Shown: positions 35,968 through 46,372 of the stretch, in pieces | Layout of the letters: each line of letters opens with the position of its first letter | How positions within the stretch are numbered: position 1 is the first letter of the stretch | Source: Arctopsyche grandis | Taxonomy: Eukaryota > Arthropoda > Insecta > Trichoptera > Hydropsychidae | DNA: 64,000 nt | Direction: 5' to 3' | Assembly: GCF_051622035.1 (NCBI RefSeq) | Contig: NC_135359.1 | Location: 21,486,001-21,550,000, forward strand | Notes under the pieces: generated by a model | Seen by the model: the letters and a program-made list of their open reading frames with translations, nothing else | Database searches by the model: none | Told to the model about the DNA's origin: nothing | Made by a program: the position numbers and the translations under genes

Positions 35968-38900
35968 TCAATGATATAGTCTAACAAATTCCCGTAGAAC
36001 CTCGTGTACATGTTTCTCTGTGTCGGCTCTAAAATATAAAAATAAAATAATATTAATCCATTGATTATAATAATACATACATATCTCTATAATGCCATTA
36101 TATGTACTTACTCTGACAATGTTTTGTGGAAATGCATAATTTGAATTGGCGTTGCACACGCTGATTTTTGCGGCAATACTCTTAAAACGCTTTCCAACCA
36201 ACTGTTAATAATTGACCTATTCCATTTCAACAGTTCAAACAAAACAGTGGCCACATCGTGCAACATGTACGCATGAAGACAAAAAATACTTGATTGTACT
36301 AAGTTTGAAATTAGTAATTCTCCATGTTGCATCAATTTTGCGCCAATTAAGGCCGCACACTGCTGAACTTCCGCGTGAGAACTTCGTCCCATGTGTATAA
36401 AATCTGAGAGGAATTTCATTGCTGATGAATTTGCGTCCCTGTGATCCAGTGAACAAGCCATCAGAGCGCACTGTATAATTGCGTCTAACGCCGTACTCTG
36501 AAGGAAATGCAATGGAATTCTTTGCAAAAATCGCACGCATAATCTGAATAAGTCATCCACAGTATCTGGATGTTGAGACAAACCAGAGCATTGTAACAAT
36601 TGAAATGTAGGTATGATTAGAGCTTGCAACATTTCCATTAATCCTTTTGTGCAATTTTGATCTTCGGCAAACTCATCCACCAAAATACTAGCTAAATACA
36701 AAAAACAACTATGTCGATGAGCTAAATAGATTATAACCATTTGTTTTGCAAGCGGATCGAATAATAAAGCTCCATGCTTTCCGAGAAATCGGATTGCGAA
36801 TCTCAAACAACGACAGAGTCGTTCCATTATCCGCAAATCACCGCTATACCTAAAAATAAATATAATATACCATAAGATAACAAATTCTGTTATAATATAA
36901 ATACACACATTTTTTCTGCTTCAAAATTAAGACAGCAAAAAGTGACTGTCTTTTAGTTTGCTCAAATATTTCGATATATTTCTGCATAAAGCATTCAACT
37001 GCAACTACAATTTTTGAATGATATAAAAATAAACTTGGAAAATTTTATGATAGAAAATAACACCACATTATTGCTACAACTAAAGTAGATTGAATCCCTT
37101 TTGTAGATATACATCCATTGTCCTCTTCTATTCAAAAAATTAAATATCATGATATATATACAAAATTAATTACTTATCCATAGTAGCAGATAACACAGGC
37201 CATATATCGATTAAAACAGCCAAACATGGATGCGTTTGACCAAATTCAATATTCAATTTGCAATATCTAAACAGTGCAGCTAATCTATCGAGCCAGATCG
37301 TTGGATCGGACATAGACCCCTTATTAACTGTGACATTGTGGCTATTCAATGTCGCAAGAGCTGTTATTTGTACGGCACAAGCTTCTTGCATTACCGTAGT
37401 AATCTGAAATTTTTAAAATAAAATTAATAAACATAAAAAAATTGAAGAAGATTTAATTTATGAAACACAAAAATCAGTACCTGTTCGTGCGGAAGATATC
37501 CAATGATAGCCGATACACCTCTCAACAAATCAATGGCTGCACTCGTAGACAAACAAAAGGAATCCAAGCTGCGTACTATTTGAAGAAGTCCCGTTAAATG
37601 AATATGCATATGACTGCGACAGGCACTACATATTCCCTAATAAAAGAAACAAAAATAGTAATACATAATAAGCAAAAGTTTAGTTTCATATGAAAAAAAA
37701 GAATACCTGTAAGGCATGGGCTGCCATCGATGCCAATGAAACATTTTGAAGAGCATGCAACAAGTACTCTAATGTGGCAGGTATGCATTCAGGATGTTTC
37801 TCTATCCATTCGCACAATTCACCCAAAAGTAATGTGGAAGTGTGTCTTACGGCGATGTGCGCAGATTCGGGCATTCCTAGAATAGCTTCGACTACTTTTG
37901 GAGCTACATCATATTCTTCACTGCAACAATACAAATTTTAAGACAAATACATATCACAACAATCGTCGATACCATTAATGAACATTAACTGACGGTAAAA
38001 TATTTTTTGCCACAGCTTGCATAATATATAATGCAGCTTCGGTTCTTTCCCAAGTCACATCTGGGCTTTGTATCGAAAAGAAGAATTGTTTGAAACAGTG
38101 ACTCGAGCCAATAATAAAGACAACATCCTTTGTGAGCTCGGAGACTTTTTGTCGGAAGTCCTAAAACCAAAATTTACATCATATAATAGAAAGGATATGC
38201 AGGATTAGAAAAATAATAATAGAAAACTACTCACATAAAATTCATCATCTTTGTTTAACAGCCCTTGATGGTCAGGTTCCATTTGGCAGTGTCGACAAAG
38301 GGCACTAACTAATCTTTCAATATGTGGCTTAAAAATATTAGTTAACGGTTCCGCATCTTTTCTGTAGAGCTCTTCGGACAATCTGTACCATAAATTGAAC
38401 GATATCTCCGCTATTTCATAATCATGATGTCCCACGCAAACCAAAACTAAATCCAAAGCTTTTATTGCGAAATGACTCTCTCCATTGTTAATACTACTGT
38501 GATTTATGATTTTGATTAAAAACGATTCGCCTAGTTCTGTGAATATGCGACTATAATTAATAGACTTCTCTTGATCTTCGACCGCCACCGCTAAGTGGTA
38601 GCTCTTTTCCAGTAACATAACACTAGTAAAAACTACTTGCTCGATACTTTCGTTGTTGTTGTTTTCTTCTAAACATTGCAACAGAGCGCAAATGCATTCA
38701 GTGGCGACATCGTGAAGATCTGGACACGCCGTGTGGTCACCTAATATTTGAAACGTATGATTTAACACAACGTTATCGGTAATGTCGCTTAAACTAATAG
38801 CTTTAATTAATATCCAAGACGTTAGGCATTTGATTATCTTTATTGAAACTTGTCCATTCTGACTACCGTTGGTCAATGTTTGTTTTAAAAATTCACTCAC

Positions 38901-40220
38901 TATCACAGAATTGCAAAGGAGGTATTGTTTAAGTTCGTCTCGTCTGTTTTCGCCCAATCTCATCGAACTCGAAGTAACTTCTTCGGGGATAACAGTGATT
39001 ATTTCTAAAAGCACCCATACGTTATTGGAGGCGAATTTCTTAATGAGGTCCTCTATAGGATTATTCCAACTGTTCATTTGCAAGGCTAAGTCGGCGAGAG
39101 CCAAACACAACTGAGTAATTATAGCAGGATTGGTGGATTGCGTTATGCCGACAATGTGTTCTAGTAAGGAATCTCTGAGTGACGGGTGCGATTCGGCCGG
39201 CAATTCATAAAACGAATGTTGGATCTTCGATCTCATCGTTTGTGCGGCAAAGTAGCACGACTCCATATCATGTTTCTGTTGCAAAAGTTGATCCGATATG
39301 GACCAAGAATGAATCTGAAAATTTTAATTCAAAATGTTACATGTACATATTTCATTTGTACATTAGCATACTGCAGATATATACATCAAAGTATTCAAAG
39401 TATTCATTCGATTCTCATTTCATACAATTTGTGAAGTTTTAAAGTTAATTTTTAAATTCCATCAAAAACACAGAGGTTGAAATGTTGATTTAAAATCAAC
39501 ATCTTTTTGAGGCAAAAGTGAACATAATATATTTCATTCTTTAATTTCATATTACAAAAAATCTGTAAATTTTGAGTATATTTAATTATATTGTACAAAA
39601 AAAACTTCTTTTATTTTTTTACTCAAATTTTTAAATTTTTAATTATTTTTATATTATCGATGCGGGCTAGTTGTGTTGAGACCAAAATTATGTCCAAATA
39701 TGAGCTATGAGATAAATTCAAATAGTTTTTAGTCAAATAAAAAAAATATATTGTGCAATAATAAGGACAAGGTAGCTCGATTTAGAAAGTTTTGCAAACG
39801 AGTGATTAAGTGAGGATTTTCTATTGAAAAAAGATCTGTGGCAGAAAAATGTTGCATACCATCGAATTAGCGTGTAAATGACGTTAATCATAACCTCTAC
39901 ATGTTTTCAAGTGTCGGCGATCTGAAGTCGCGTAAAGCGGACACAGAAACGATAAGGGGGCGAAATTGGCGCCAATTGGCCATCGAGCTCGCCAATTTCG
40001 AAACGAGGTGATGTCGATTACTGACCGATTTTTGCAATTGTCCGAGCCAAAGCGAAGCCGTGTCTCTGTCGGGCGGCTGGTGCTGATGCATCGCGCGAAC
40101 CGCCGCGATCACCTGCTCCAGGGGCGGCGCCGCGCCCTCGCCCGCCGCCCCCGCGCCCCCCGCCACCTCCCCGCCGCCGCCCCCGCCGCCCCCCTCGCCG
40201 CCCGCCCCGCGCTCGCTCAT
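35968..40220 (-). CDS. Tnpo3: Transportin-3 (importin-beta family, SR-protein nuclear import)
   Basis: Karyopherin that carries phosphorylated SR splicing factors into the nucleus and releases them on RanGTP. Eight exons with consistent phases: 40220-40026, 39314-38235, 38160-37994, 37920-37707, 37636-37481, 37403-37174, 36849-36112, 36028-35968, giving about 946 residues (human 923). Landmarks shared with human TNPO3 in order: ASLWLGQLQKS, SCYFAAQTMRSKIQ, SFYELPAESH, RIFTELGESFL, EISFNLWYRL, FGQTHPC, RLCRCLRF, HSCFLYLASILVDE, HPDTVDDLFRL, LDHRDAN and the C-terminal REFVRLYH. The protein is all-helical HEAT repeats. Human TNPO3 has no counterpart of the N-terminal run of Gly/Ala coded by exon 1. 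Start: the ATG at 40218-40220, with G at -3. The first and third introns use a GTCAGT donor. Confidence 0.95.
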
Positions 40221-40275
40221 CACTGCTACGATTTGCCGCACGCGACCGCAGCCGCCGCCGTACCCGTTGCCGTCA

Positions 40276-40300
40276 CACACACACACACACACACACACAC
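40276..40300. repeat. (CA)n microsatellite in the Transportin-3 leader
   Basis: About 24 bp of CA/TG repeats about 60 bp upstream of the start codon of the minus-strand gene. An upstream in-frame ATG at 40367 would translate it as Val-Cys repeats; I treat it as 5' leader. Confidence 0.8.
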
Positions 40301-40639
40301 GCCAACACCGGTTCGCCCAAACCTTGCCAATCGTCGACCAGTGACCACATTCGATACTATTGTGCAATTAAACCACCCTTCGAATACGTTGAATGATCCG
40401 ATTACAGATGCTTTCTTTCTGTGACATCCAAATCTCTGGTCAATATTCAAATGAAGAAGCTCTACAAATTAATACGTACTTTTCATACATAATAATTACT
40501 CGAAATAAAATTCTTTGGGGAAACACTAAAATTGTAAACAATGTAATTTATGCTGCACAAGACAATTTTTACGACATTCCAATAAGCCAAGTTAATATCG
40601 GCCTCATGTAAATAGGTGTTCCGAGATAATACACGAGAC

Positions 40640-41174
40640 CAGTGGCGTACGGTGAAATTCTCTCTCTCTTTGTCGTACAGCCTTACTTAATGTGCAAGCA
40701 GGTATAGGGCGGGTTAAAGGTTTCGACCGTTTCCCAGCCTATGGGAACTCAGTTGAGTTTGGAAGAAGATCTTTATTGCTCGATAAATACATTTGTTATT
40801 GTATGTATGACGAAGTATTAATGTAATGTATGTTGCTTCGCGGAGTGAGCCATGTTCGAGATGCTGAAGCTCACTGGCGTTAATTCTGTTGATCTGGCAG
40901 TGCGACAGTATCTATTTCAGTTTTACACGCAGTCGCGTGCGGTTGTCTTTGTCTAGGGTTGTTCTGCTTGATTAGAAGTGCATTCCAGAGGGGTGCGGAC
41001 ATATGCGTGACGTGGGAGTATGCGTGTATATTGACATCGATAATGAATAAGTACGCAATGCGATATATCCCTACACAGGATACAAGGAAACAGCCTATTC
41101 CTCTTGTATCCTGCTCGTGCACATCAAGTAAGGCTGTACGACAAAAAGAAAGAGAATTTCACCGCACGCCACTG
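40640..41174. mobile_element. hAT-type MITE split by a solo LTR
   Basis: The outer ends CAGTGGCGTACGGTGAAATTC and GAATTTCACCGCACGCCACTG are inverted repeats identical in type to the MITE at 2528-2693, with flanks ACGAGAC / ATGAGAC as a decayed 8-bp duplication. The two arms are separated at the AGCAGG core by a 373-bp LTR at 40703-41075. Confidence 0.8.
40703..41075 (-). mobile_element. Solo LTR, family 2, inside the MITE
   Basis: Its ends are TATAGGGCGGG (first G of TGTAGGG mutated) and ATATCCCTACA, flanked by the 4-bp duplication CAGG at 40699-40702 and 41076-41079. The minus strand carries a polyadenylation signal GCAATAAAGATC. GACCGTTTCCCAGCC near one end is the counterpart of GACCGTATCCCGGCC in the family-1 LTRs, so the two families are relatives. 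The same family is seen at 53855-54169. Confidence 0.75.
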
Positions 41175-41242
41175 TATGAGACTAATATTGGCTCGGCGTA
41201 GTGGAATATCTTAACAATATTGGCCTCAAGTAAATATGCAGT

Positions 41243-42172
41243 TGTAGGCGGGGTACGATGTGTTGACCGTATCCCGGCCTAACGAAACACTGTTGTGTGG
41301 TTCAAAGATGGGGTCACCAATGTAGGCGGGGTAGCGATGTGTTGACAGCGCTGTTGGATGATCAGAAGGTTGCGTAGATCACGTCGGGGTAGTACCAATG
41401 TAGGCGGGTTACATGTGTGTTGACCGTATCCCGGCCTAACGAAACACTGTTGTGCTAGTTTTATAAAGTTTTATTGTTTGCCTATGGTTGTACAAAGGTA
41501 TGGTATTTGTGGGCAAAAGTATGTCGTTCAGCGGTCTCTGGATATGGTAGAGTGTCGCTGGCTCAGCATTCAGCTATGTACGGAAGGTCTCTGGATACGG
41601 CAGTGTGTTGCTGGCTCGTCCGGCTGGTTGATCTTCCAAGTCCGCGTAGTGTAGTGGTGGCTGGTCAGGAGCTGTATGTTGACTGGTCTGCTGCTGTGTG
41701 TCGACGCTTGCTGCTCTGGGTCGACTGGTCTGGTGCTGTGTGTCGACGCTTGCTGTTGTGGGTCGACTGGTCTGGTGCTGTGTGTCGACGCTTGCTGTTG
41801 TGGGTCGACTGGCGTTGTTTGGGTTGTACCTCCTTTTATAGTGTTTTTGGAATGCTTGGTGGAAGTGGTTATTGACGCGTACGAAAGGAATTTTGTTTTC
41901 GTCGAGGCGTCGAATTTTCTGGAATGCTTGATGGAAGTGGTTATTGACGCGTACGAGAGGAATTTTGTTTTCGTCGAGGCGTCGAATTTTCTGGAATGCT
42001 TGATGGAAGTGGTCGTACGAGCATTTAGTTTGTTGATGCGTACAAGAGGAATGCACTTTTGTCGAGGCGTAGTATTTTCTGGAATGCTTGATGCTGTTCC
42101 GCTCGATGTATTTTGTTGTTGCGGAATATTCTCGAAGGTTTCGATGACGATGACGACGACGAGATTCCTACA
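41243..42172 (-). repeat. 3' LTR of the family-1 element
   Basis: Same sequence as 43528-44457 as far as I can compare. It contains a 42-bp tandem repeat around GTGTGTCGACGCTTGCTG (about 41690-41815), a 75-bp tandem repeat around GGAATTTTGTTTTCGTCGAGG (about 41850-42050), and two extra internal copies of the ACCAATGTAGGCGGG junction near 41315 and 41396. Confidence 0.85.
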
Positions 42173-43527
42173 TGGCTCTCCGGTGAGTGTTAGCGATGTG
42201 TGTGATTTTGTGGGAATCTTGATGTGTTGGAGTCTATTGACTCGATGGCGTCGTTGTTTGTCCGGTTGTGCTGGAGAAAGTTGTCTCAACAGCGGGTCTT
42301 GTGTTGCATGCCGGTCCAAGTCTTGTTCTCTACCAGGTTGCTTATTTTGGGCGAGCTGCGTTGGTAGTGAAGGTTTGTGATGGCTTGGATGGTGCTGTTG
42401 TGCAGGCTGCTGTGTTCTGCGTGGAGTCATTCGCGTGACTGTTTTGCTGGTTGTGCTGGAGTTAGTTGTCTCGGCAGCGGGTCTTGCGTGAAGAACGTTG
42501 GTTGACGAAGTGCGTTGAGTGCTGGTCTTCGTTGGTTGTGCTGGAGTTAGTTGTCTCGACAGCGGATCTTGCGTGAAGAACGTTGGTTGACGAAGTGCGT
42601 TGAGTGCTGGTCTTCGTTGGTTGTGCTGGAGTTAGTTGTCTCGACAGCGGATCTCTTTTTGCGTACCAGTCCGAGTTGTTCTTTTCTACCATGTTGCTTA
42701 TTCTGTCTAGGCTACGTTGATAGTGAAGGTTGGTGGTCTGGACGATGTTGTTGTGCAGGCGTTGTGCTGATTGTGCTGGAGTTAGTTGTCTCGACAGCGG
42801 CTGTGTTGTGTTGGAGCTAGTTGGCTCAGTGGCGATTTGTTTCGCCGGTTGTGCTGGAGTGGGTTGACTCAACAGCGGGTTGTGTTGGTAGCTGGTCCAT
42901 ATGTACTTTCACACCATGTTACTGTTGCGGTCGTTACAATGGTAGTGAAGGTTTGTGTCGGTCTGGACGGTGCTGTTGTGCAGGCTGCGGCGTCCTGCAT
43001 GGGCTCATCGAGGTGATGAATCATCGAAGGTGTGATGAGCGGTGCTGGCGGATCAACAGTAGTGGATCCATTTGGTTGTTGTCTCCGGGTTGCGTCTTGT
43101 TGTGGCGAAAGCTGCGGAGTTGTTTGACATGGTCACTAGTTGTGGGGACATGTAGCGGACTGCGTTTGAAGTCTGCGTTGAGGGTTGCGTTGTAGACTGC
43201 GTTGAAGGCTGCGGTTGCGTGAAGTCTGCGGTTGCTATGAAGTCTGCGGTTGCTATGTAGGCTGCGAGGTGGGCTGCTATGTAGGCTGCGATGTGGGCTG
43301 CTATGTAGGCTGCGATGTGGGCTGCTATGTAGGCTGCGATGTGGGCTGATATGTAGGCTGCAATGTGGGCTGCTATGTGGGCTGCGATGTAGGCTGCTAT
43401 GTAGGCTGCGCTGTGGGCTGCTGTCGTGGCGGCTGTTGGTTGTTGTGAAGGCTGCACTGTGGGCTGCCGTGTTGACTGCGCTGTTGACTGCTATGAAGGC
43501 TGCGTAGTTCTAAGATGGGGTCACCAA
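42173..43527 (-). repeat. Interior of the family-1 element: minisatellites
   Basis: Contains an approximately 85-bp tandem repeat (starts near 42450, 42534, 42619, more diverged to about 42870), each unit with GGAGTTAGTTGTCTCGACAGC, and a 12/24-bp repeat of TATGTAGGCTGCGATGTGGGC type at about 43190-43500. Minus-strand frames through these are Pro/Gln/Thr- or Ala-rich and resemble no retroviral-type domain that I know. Confidence 0.75.
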
Positions 43528-44457
43528 TGTAGGCGGGGTACGATGTGTTGACCGTATCCCGGCCTAACGAAACACTGTTGTGTGGTTCAAAGATGGGGTC
43601 ACCAATGTAGGCGGGGTAGCGATGTGTTGACAGCGCTGTTGGATGATCAGAAGGTTGCGTAGATCACGTCGGGGTAGTACCAATGTAGGCGGGTTACATG
43701 TGTGTTGACCGTATCCCGGCCTAACGAAACACTGTTGTGCTAGTTTTATAAAGTTTTATTGTTTGCCTATGGTTGTACAAAGGTATGGTATTTGTGGGCA
43801 AAAGTATGTCGTTCAGCGGTCTCTGGATATGGTAGAGTGTCGCTGGCTCAGCATTCAGCTATGTACGGAAGGTCTCTGGATACGGCAGTGTGTTGCTGGC
43901 TCGTCCGGCTGGTTGATCTTCCAAGTCCGCGTAGTGTAGTGGTGGCTGGTCAGGAGCTGTATGTTGACTGGTCTGCTGCTGTGTGTCGACGCTTGCTGCT
44001 CTGGGTCGACTGGTCTGGTGCTGTGTGTCGACGCTTGCTGTTGTGGGTCGACTGGTCTGGTGCTGTGTGTCGACGCTTGCTGTTGTGGGTCGACTGGCGT
44101 TGTTTGGGTTGTACCTCCTTTTATAGTGTTTTTGGAATGCTTGGTGGAAGTGGTTATTGACGCGTACGAAAGGAATTTTGTTTTCGTCGAGGCGTCGAAT
44201 TTTCTGGAATGCTTGATGGAAGTGGTTATTGACGCGTACGAGAGGAATTTTGTTTTCGTCGAGGCGTCGAATTTTCTGGAATGCTTGATGGAAGTGGTCG
44301 TACGAGCATTTAGTTTGTTGATGCGTACAAGAGGAATGCACTTTTGTCGAGGCGTAGTATTTTCTGGAATGCTTGATGCTGTTCCGCTCGATGTATTTTG
44401 TTGTTGCGGAATATTCTCGAAGGTTTCGATGACGATGACGACGACGAGATTCCTACA
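43528..44457 (-). repeat. 5' LTR of the family-1 element
   Basis: The upstream LTR in the sense (minus) orientation. It should contain the functional promoter, with the TATA box near 44117-44127 on the plus coordinate. Adjacent bases GGGGTCACCA at 43517-43526 are the complement of the primer-binding site. Confidence 0.85.
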
Positions 44458-44620
44458 CAGTAATACATGCAATCAATCGTTTATACCTAATCTTCGTTTT
44501 AAGCACGACGCGCGCAACTACACACGTGTCTTTTTACGTACGTTTGTAATTTTTATCGGCGTTAAAACGGGCATCGAATTGAATATTCGGGCAATTTAGG
44601 TTAAAATAATTCATTACTAG
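44458..44620. other. Short unassigned spacer
   Basis: 163 bp between two LTR-type elements; presumed host sequence on the right of the family-1 insertion. No feature seen. Confidence 0.4.
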
Positions 44621-44938
44621 TGTTGTATAAAGGTGGGTGGAGGATCCGAATAAAAGGACGAAGTTGCTTCACAGCATTTATTGAGTGATTAAGTAGATCC
44701 TCGCACTACCAGTGCTCCGCCCAGAAGTACCTGCTTATAAAAAGCAGGTCGCGCAGTGTATCTTCCTCGACACGTTTGTTTACCTATTGGTATAGTCACG
44801 TACCAGATATGCAGTCCCACGGTCTCGGCAAGCAGTCCCACGCTTTCACGCTGTCAGTTCTGAGAACTCTAGCGGGAAGTGGCTGGGTGCCATTAACGAC
44901 CAGTAAGTCCATTCGGGGGTCTCCATTGTAAGCCAACA
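44621..44938 (-). mobile_element. LTR-like element related to 33485-33833
   Basis: On the minus strand it runs from TGTTGGCTTACAATGG to CCTTTATACAACA, with an AATAAATGCTGTGAAGC polyadenylation region and a GGATCCTCCACCCACC tail shared with 33485-33833, plus GCCACTTCCCGCTAG in common. TG...CA ends are consistent with an LTR; no target duplication is evident. Confidence 0.5.
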
Positions 44939-45190
44939 GCACTTAAGCCTGGAGATAATCCTCGAAAACCAATTATAACGACGGCTCCTTTTAGCATATG
45001 CCAAAGTAGCAATAAAATATTGATATCAATGAATTAGTATTAATTATTTTATTACACTCATAATTGATCTACATGACCGTTGGCCATAGTTCAAATTTGG
45101 CGCTCAGTATGAATGGAATGAAAAATATACCTACCTACTAACCCGTTTAAAATATAAATGTAAATTGTAAAATCTAAGCTACATACATAT
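44939..45190. other. AT-rich spacer
   Basis: No feature supported between the LTR-like element and the next MITE. Confidence 0.4.
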
Positions 45191-46083
45191 GAGCCGTTTA
45201 TATTTGAAAGTGGCGAAAGTCCAATTTTCAGTTCCAAAAACACTATTTATGTTTGACTTTATTCACAAATTGTTACCATTTTTTTAATTCGGTATGTCCA
45301 GAATCTCGAAAAAGCAGAATAAAAGTATTATATGCCACTCGATTTTAAATAGTGTAAAACGCAAAACATTATCTATATATATAAAAATGAATGTCTGTGT
45401 GTGTGTGTGTGTCTCGAATAGGCTCCTAAGCCACTGAAGCGATTACGATGGAACTTTCAGGATTTGTTGAATGCATGTCTGGGAAGAATACTGTGAAAAA
45501 AAAACGAGAACGGAAACGAGAATGAGTGTCATTCGCTATAATTTCAAATGTTTTCGCGTCGCGACCAGGGTGTTCGCTGCCTGCGTTGTTCCGAATAATG
45601 GGAACGAGAACGGGAATTGCATGCGTTATTGTGGCATCGCAACGCATGCAGGGTTCAGCTAGTACTATATATAAAAACCGACTATATATAATTCGTGTAC
45701 ATAGAAGTAGAATGGTCATTGTTAACAAAAGTATCGTCTAAAAGCGAGCCATCGAAGAGAGAGACGGAAAGTCAGAAGAGAGACAAGAGAGGGAGACGAA
45801 GTTTAGCAAACAATGAACAAACTCTGCCGCGCAGAGTTTTTGTAGCAACATTTTTGGAGACTGAGAGCGATTCTATGCGTTCTACTTCTATGTTCGTGTA
45901 TCAATTTCTTTCCAAAACCAGTCGTTTCAATTTCTATAATTTTATTTTTATTCGCGTTTCAATTCCTTTTCGAAGCCACCCGTTGAAATGAACGGGCACA
46001 GCACTAGTACTTAATATTTTGCGAGATATTTCTCGAAATGAAGAAAAGTGGACTTACGCCAATTTGAAATTTGAAATATAAAG
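45191..46083. mobile_element. GAGCCG-type MITE interrupted by a Helitron
   Basis: The left arm GAGCCGTTTATATTTGAAAG with AAGTCCAATTTTCAGTTC matches the MITE at 201; the right arm (GCGAGATATTTCTCGAAATG then AAGTGGACTTACG) resumes at about 46008 after the insertion and decays towards 46083. Total MITE sequence without the insertion is about 255 bp, like the intact copy. Confidence 0.75.
45372..46007 (+). mobile_element. Non-autonomous Helitron
   Basis: It begins TCTATATATATAAAAATGAATG directly after an A and ends CACTAG directly before a T: the 5'-TC, 3'-CTAG and A/T insertion-site features of Helitrons, with no target duplication. A hairpin CCCGTT-gaaatg-AACGGG lies 10 bases before the 3' end, as expected. 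The interior has (TG)n and purine-rich tracts and no RepHel coding region. An internal CAGCTAGTAC at about 45655 could be an older Helitron end. Confidence 0.8.
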
Positions 46084-46372
46084 ATCGACGATGCGTGAGC
46101 TCGGCTCATATTGGGTGCACTGCATAAGTGTGCGCGTGCGCGCGTGTGCGCGTGAGGTGTGTAGGTGCAGGTGTAGGTGTAGGTGTGCGCCGTGCAGCGG
46201 TATTTGTGCAAGCGGTGTCAACGGTGTGGTGTGCGGTTGTTGTTGTGACGGCGACGGTGCGCGGGACTCGGGGGGCTTCGAGAGGGGCGCAGGTGCAGGC
46301 GCAGGGGCGAAGATCAGAGGCGGGGGCGGGGGTGGAGGCGGAGGCGGAGGCGGAGGCGGAGGCGGAGGCACC
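46084..46372 (+). promoter_or_regulatory. GC-rich OTUB1 leader/promoter region with short tandem repeats
   Basis: GC-rich in contrast to flanks, with GTGCGCG runs, a GTGTAGGTGCAG repeat at about 46158-46190 and (GGCGGA)n immediately before the start codon (about 46320-46370). The G-rich tract could form G-quadruplexes in DNA or in the mRNA leader. No TATA box seen, which fits a housekeeping promoter. Confidence 0.45.

Larger units (their letters stand above)
41243..44457 (-). mobile_element. Young non-autonomous LTR retrotransposon (family 1)
   Basis: Two 930-bp LTRs (41243-42172 and 43528-44457) in the same orientation surround a 1355-bp interior. Sense is the minus strand: each LTR starts TGTAGGAATCTCG, has a TATA box (CACTATAAAAGGAGG) and a polyadenylation signal (CAATAAAACTTTATAAAA), and ends CCCCGCCTACA. 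The element is flanked by CAGT on both sides. One base inside the 5' LTR the minus strand reads TGGTGACCCC (43526-43517), a tRNA primer-binding site. I saw no difference between the two LTRs by eye, so insertion was recent. There is no gag, protease, reverse transcriptase or integrase; the interior is minisatellite and low-complexity sequence. It must depend on another element's enzymes. Confidence 0.85.

Noticed and set aside
40221-40367. Upstream ATG of Transportin-3 giving a Val-Cys repeat N terminus
   Set aside because: It would translate the (CA)n microsatellite; the ATG at 40220 has a better context and leads into the conserved helix after the Gly-rich run.
43190-43500. CRISPR-like array of short repeats
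   Set aside because: The units are a contiguous 12/24-bp minisatellite without spacers, inside a retroelement of an animal genome.
41570-44599. Several 130-290-codon open frames on both strands of the LTR element
   Set aside because: They run through tandem minisatellites and LTR promoter sequence, appear duplicated because the LTRs are duplicated, and have Ser/Thr/Gln-Pro or Cys/Leu-rich composition with no known domain.
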